NCBI GenBank assembly: GCA_900770585.1
Contig: CAAGKW010000099.1
Location: forward strand, 1-8,551
Source: an uncultured Alistipes sp.
GTDB lineage: Bacteria; Bacteroidota; Bacteroidia; Bacteroidales; Rikenellaceae
Direction of reading: 5' to 3'
Length of the DNA stretch: 8,551 bases
Numbering within the stretch: the stretch's first letter is position 1; every line of letters starts with the position of its first letter. The translations under genes and the position numbers were made by a program. Shown here piece by piece: positions 6,748-8,551 of this stretch. A model generated the notes under the pieces. The model worked only from the letters and a program-made list of their open reading frames with translations, had not been told where the DNA came from and ran no database searches.

Positions 6748-7176
6748 CTACTCCTCGACCTGCGCAATCTCGATACCCACGCGGCGGAGCAGTGCCAAAC
6801 CCTCGTCCGAGCGATAGGCATCGGCATAGACCACACGACGGATACCCGCCTGAATGATCAGTTTCGAGCACTCGATGCAGGGCGCAGCAGTGATGTAGAG
6901 CGTTGCACCATCGCAATTATTGGCACTCTTTGCCACCTTGGTAATCGCATTTGCCTCGGCGTGCAGTACGTAGGGCTTAGTCAAGCCCGCCTCGTCCTCG
7001 CAAATGTTCTCGAAACCCGACGGCGTGCCGTTGTAGCCGTCCGAAATGATCATCTTATCCTTGACGATCAGCGCACCCACCTTGCGACGCACGCAGTATG
7101 AATTTTCGGCCCAAATGCGCGCCATACGCATATAACGCGAGTCGAGCTGACGCTGTTTCTCCTCCTGATATCCCAT
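6748..7176 (-). CDS. dCMP deaminase-family protein (ComEB-like)
   Basis: A cytoplasmic zinc deaminase, probably converting dCMP to dUMP to feed thymidylate synthesis. The 142 residues carry the full zinc-site signature: HAEANA (His72 as zinc ligand, Glu74 as proton shuttle) and PCIEC (Cys100, Cys103). KVGALIVKD (32-40) and SDGYNGTPSG (45-54) are substrate-pocket blocks typical of the dCMP deaminase/ComEB group. Its ATG is 5 bases past the tsaB stop, so it is the third gene of the smpB operon. An AGGAGGAG stretch lies within codons 4-6 but has no nearby downstream start, so I treat it as chance. Regulatory residues for dCTP/dTTP control cannot be judged from sequence alone. Confidence 0.9.
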   Translation of the reverse strand: MGYQEEKQRQLDSRYMRMARIWAENSYCVRRKVGALIVKDKMIISDGYNGTPSGFENICEDEAGLTKPYVLHAEANAITKVAKSANNCDGATLYITAAPCIECSKLIIQAGIRRVVYADAYRSDEGLALLRRVGIEIAQVEE

Positions 7177-7181
7177 AGCGT

Positions 7182-7889
7182 TTAAAAGAGTTTTTTCTTC
7201 GAAGTGGTTACTACAAAATTTTTCAGATAGAAGGGCTCGAAATAGGCAATATCCTCCGTGCGACCGGCGTCCAACGCCTCCTGCGCCAAACGAGCTAAAC
7301 CTCGTGCCGAGGGCGCAATATCGATCAGTTTAACCCTCTCCGAGAGCGTTCCTGCGCACTTAGCCGCGCCATTGCCAAAGATCACAAACTCCTCAGCCGC
7401 AGCAATTTCCTCAGCGAAGCTCTGCTCGTCGATAATCTTTGCCTCGACCTCGCCCTGAGCCTCACCGCGACCATTGAAGAGTTGGGTATAGACCTCCATA
7501 CGACGCGCGTCGACCATCGGGCAGAGCGTTGCTCGCTCGAAATCGTCCACGTCGACAATGCCCGCCTCAGCGTCCTCGCGCGCCACCTCAACCAACGCAT
7601 CGAGCGACCCGATGGCGATCAACGGCTTGCCCAATCCGTAGCACAGTCCCTTAGCAAACGACACACCGATACGCAGGCCGGTGTACGATCCCGGGCCCTT
7701 ACCTACCGCAATGGCGTCGATCTCGTCGGCATCGATATCGCGCTCGCGCAACAGTTCATCGACATAGACCGCCACATTGCGAGCGTGGTCGCGACCACAA
7801 CTCTCGCGCAAAGCAACCAACTGACCATTCTCGGCCAAACCTACCGAACATACGTCCGTACCCGTTTCGATGCAAAGTATCAAACTCAT
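7182..7889 (-). CDS. tsaB: tRNA t6A37 threonylcarbamoyltransferase complex subunit TsaB
   Basis: TsaB is the dimerisation partner and scaffold of TsaD in making N6-threonylcarbamoyl-adenosine at A37 of tRNAs that read ANN codons, including tRNA-Thr. The 235 residues have an ASKHA-type N-terminal fold: ILCIETGTD (4-12), GKGPGSYTGLRIG (63-75, the family signature), GSLDAL (94-99) and DARRMEVY (127-134). The length is normal for the family. GGGAGAG just upstream of ATG 7889 is a clear ribosome-binding site, lying in the 10-base gap after the smpB stop. The C-terminus (TTSKKKLF) ends 5 bases before the deaminase gene. TsaB has no catalytic activity by itself in the known systems. Confidence 0.95.
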   Translation of the reverse strand: MSLILCIETGTDVCSVGLAENGQLVALRESCGRDHARNVAVYVDELLRERDIDADEIDAIAVGKGPGSYTGLRIGVSFAKGLCYGLGKPLIAIGSLDALVEVAREDAEAGIVDVDDFERATLCPMVDARRMEVYTQLFNGRGEAQGEVEAKIIDEQSFAEEIAAAEEFVIFGNGAAKCAGTLSERVKLIDIAPSARGLARLAQEALDAGRTEDIAYFEPFYLKNFVVTTSKKKLF

Positions 7890-7899
7890 AATGCTCTCC

Positions 7900-8355
7900 C
7901 TATCGTTTCATCGCTCGATCCATCTCGCGGCGAGCGTCCTTGTCCTTAATATACTCGCGTTTGTCGTAGTTTTTGCGACCACGAGCCAAGCCGATCACAA
8001 CCTTCGCATAGCCCTTGTCGCTGATGAACATACGCAGGCCTACGACCGTCAAACCCTTGTCCTGCAACGCCTTTTCGAGTTTGTTCAACTCGCGACGATT
8101 GAGCAACAACTTGCGATCGCGCTTGGGGATATGATTGTTGTACGTACCCCACTTGTATTCGTTGATATTGACACCACGAATATACAACTCGCCACGATCG
8201 AAATAGCAGTAGCAATCGGTCAACGAGGCCTTGCCCAGACGGATCGACTTGATCTCGGTACCGACCAACACAATGCCCGCCGTGAACTGCTCGATGATCT
8301 CGTAGTCGAACGTAGCGCGTTTGTTACGAATATTTATGTTTTTATAATCGCTCAT
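7900..8355 (-). CDS. smpB: SsrA-binding protein SmpB
   Basis: Binds tmRNA and brings it to stalled ribosomes for trans-translation. The 151-residue product has the family blocks [10 protein letters not shown] (11-20), GTEIKSIR (32-39), [11 protein letters not shown] (57-67) and [13 protein letters not shown] (122-134). It ends in a basic tail ([15 protein letters not shown]) that lies in the mRNA channel of the ribosome in known structures. The frame extends upstream to a TTG at 8367, but the promoter -7 element ends at 8372, so a transcript would start at about 8365. I choose ATG 8355, which is preceded by GGAAAGAG. First gene of the smpB-tsaB-deaminase unit. Confidence 0.97.
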   Translation of the reverse strand: MSDYKNINIRNKRATFDYEIIEQFTAGIVLVGTEIKSIRLGKASLTDCYCYFDRGELYIRGVNINEYKWGTYNNHIPKRDRKLLLNRRELNKLEKALQDKGLTVVGLRMFISDKGYAKVVIGLARGRKNYDKREYIKDKDARREMDRAMKR

Positions 8356-8371
8356 AACTCTTTCCAACGGA

Positions 8372-8379
8372 CAAAGATA
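8372..8379 (-). promoter_or_regulatory. Bacteroidetes-type -7 element of the smpB operon
   Basis: On the minus strand this reads TATCTTTG, 16 bases upstream of ATG 8355. The leader would be about 10 bases and include the GGAAAGAG ribosome-binding site. A matching -33 element is not obvious at 19-21 bases spacing. Confidence 0.65.
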
Positions 8380-8531
8380 CTACTTTTTTACGAAATTCGC
8401 ACTCTTCGCCCTACTATCAGTGTCGCTCCTCGACTCTTAGCCTCTCGCCGCCACACCCAAATGCCACATTTCGGCACGATAGTTGCCCCTAAGGTTAGCG
8501 TTCGAGGGTGGATAAAGGTAACTAATTCTTT
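8380..8531. other. Intergenic spacer between divergent promoters
   Basis: A mixed-composition stretch with no open frame, RNA fold or repeat that I can support. It separates the smpB promoter from an outward-facing promoter at the right edge. Confidence 0.4.
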
Positions 8532-8539
8532 TATCTTTG
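8532..8539 (+). promoter_or_regulatory. Promoter -7 element for a gene beyond the right edge
   Basis: TATCTTTG on the plus strand, 12 bases before the end of the window, with no clear -33 element (TGG at 8509-8511 is the nearest). It implies a rightward transcript starting near 8546 whose gene is not visible here. Confidence 0.55.
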
Positions 8540-8551
8540 ATATGTTTTACA

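Noticed and set aside
7482..7949. A 155-codon plus-strand frame over tsaB and the smpB end
   Set aside because: It is antisense to tsaB and smpB, both clearly real, and the peptide has shadow-type composition.

Overview
The window looks like the chromosome of a gut-type Bacteroidales bacterium. A Rikenellaceae/Alistipes-like genome is my best guess, from the fairly high GC content and protein family resemblance; this is inference. Six intergenic sites match the Bacteroidetes sigma-ABfr -7 element TAnnTTTG, three of them with a TTG or TTTG about 20 bases upstream. All recognisable genes are core or household genes except one secreted hydrolase of unknown substrate.

Layout. (1) 1-3203, minus strand: a lipoprotein glutaminyl-peptide cyclotransferase followed 10 bases later by metH (B12-dependent methionine synthase). 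metH runs off the left edge after 795 codons. (2) 3204-4009, non-coding except for tRNA-Thr(GGT): the tRNA has its own promoter. It is followed by a patch of hairpins that contains a perfect 31-bp direct copy of the tRNA 3' end, 172 bp downstream, plus a degenerate inverted copy of the T-arm region. I read this as a scar of tRNA-targeted integration, and it is the most unusual part of the window. (3) 4010-5512, plus strand: a 500-residue glutamine synthetase with its own promoter and a strong terminator. (4) 5580-6605, minus strand: a secreted alpha/beta-hydrolase-like protein. (5) 6748-8355, minus strand: a compact operon smpB - tsaB - dCMP-deaminase-like gene, with a promoter upstream of smpB and a hairpin terminator that overlaps the promoter of the hydrolase. 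(6) 8380-8551: an intergenic region carrying an outward promoter for a gene beyond the right edge.

How the parts connect. The cyclotransferase would convert N-terminal Gln of exported proteins to pyroglutamate. The hydrolase has a predicted signal peptidase I site that leaves Gln at +1, so it is a candidate substrate (the 'Bacteroidetes Q-rule'). TsaB belongs to the machinery that makes t6A37 on ANN-decoding tRNAs, and the tRNA-Thr here carries A37. SmpB is the tmRNA partner in ribosome rescue. Two gene starts are corrected using promoter position: the cyclotransferase starts at 3203/3200 and smpB at ATG 8355.

I did not find a new multi-gene system, CRISPR array, intact insertion sequence or defence locus.
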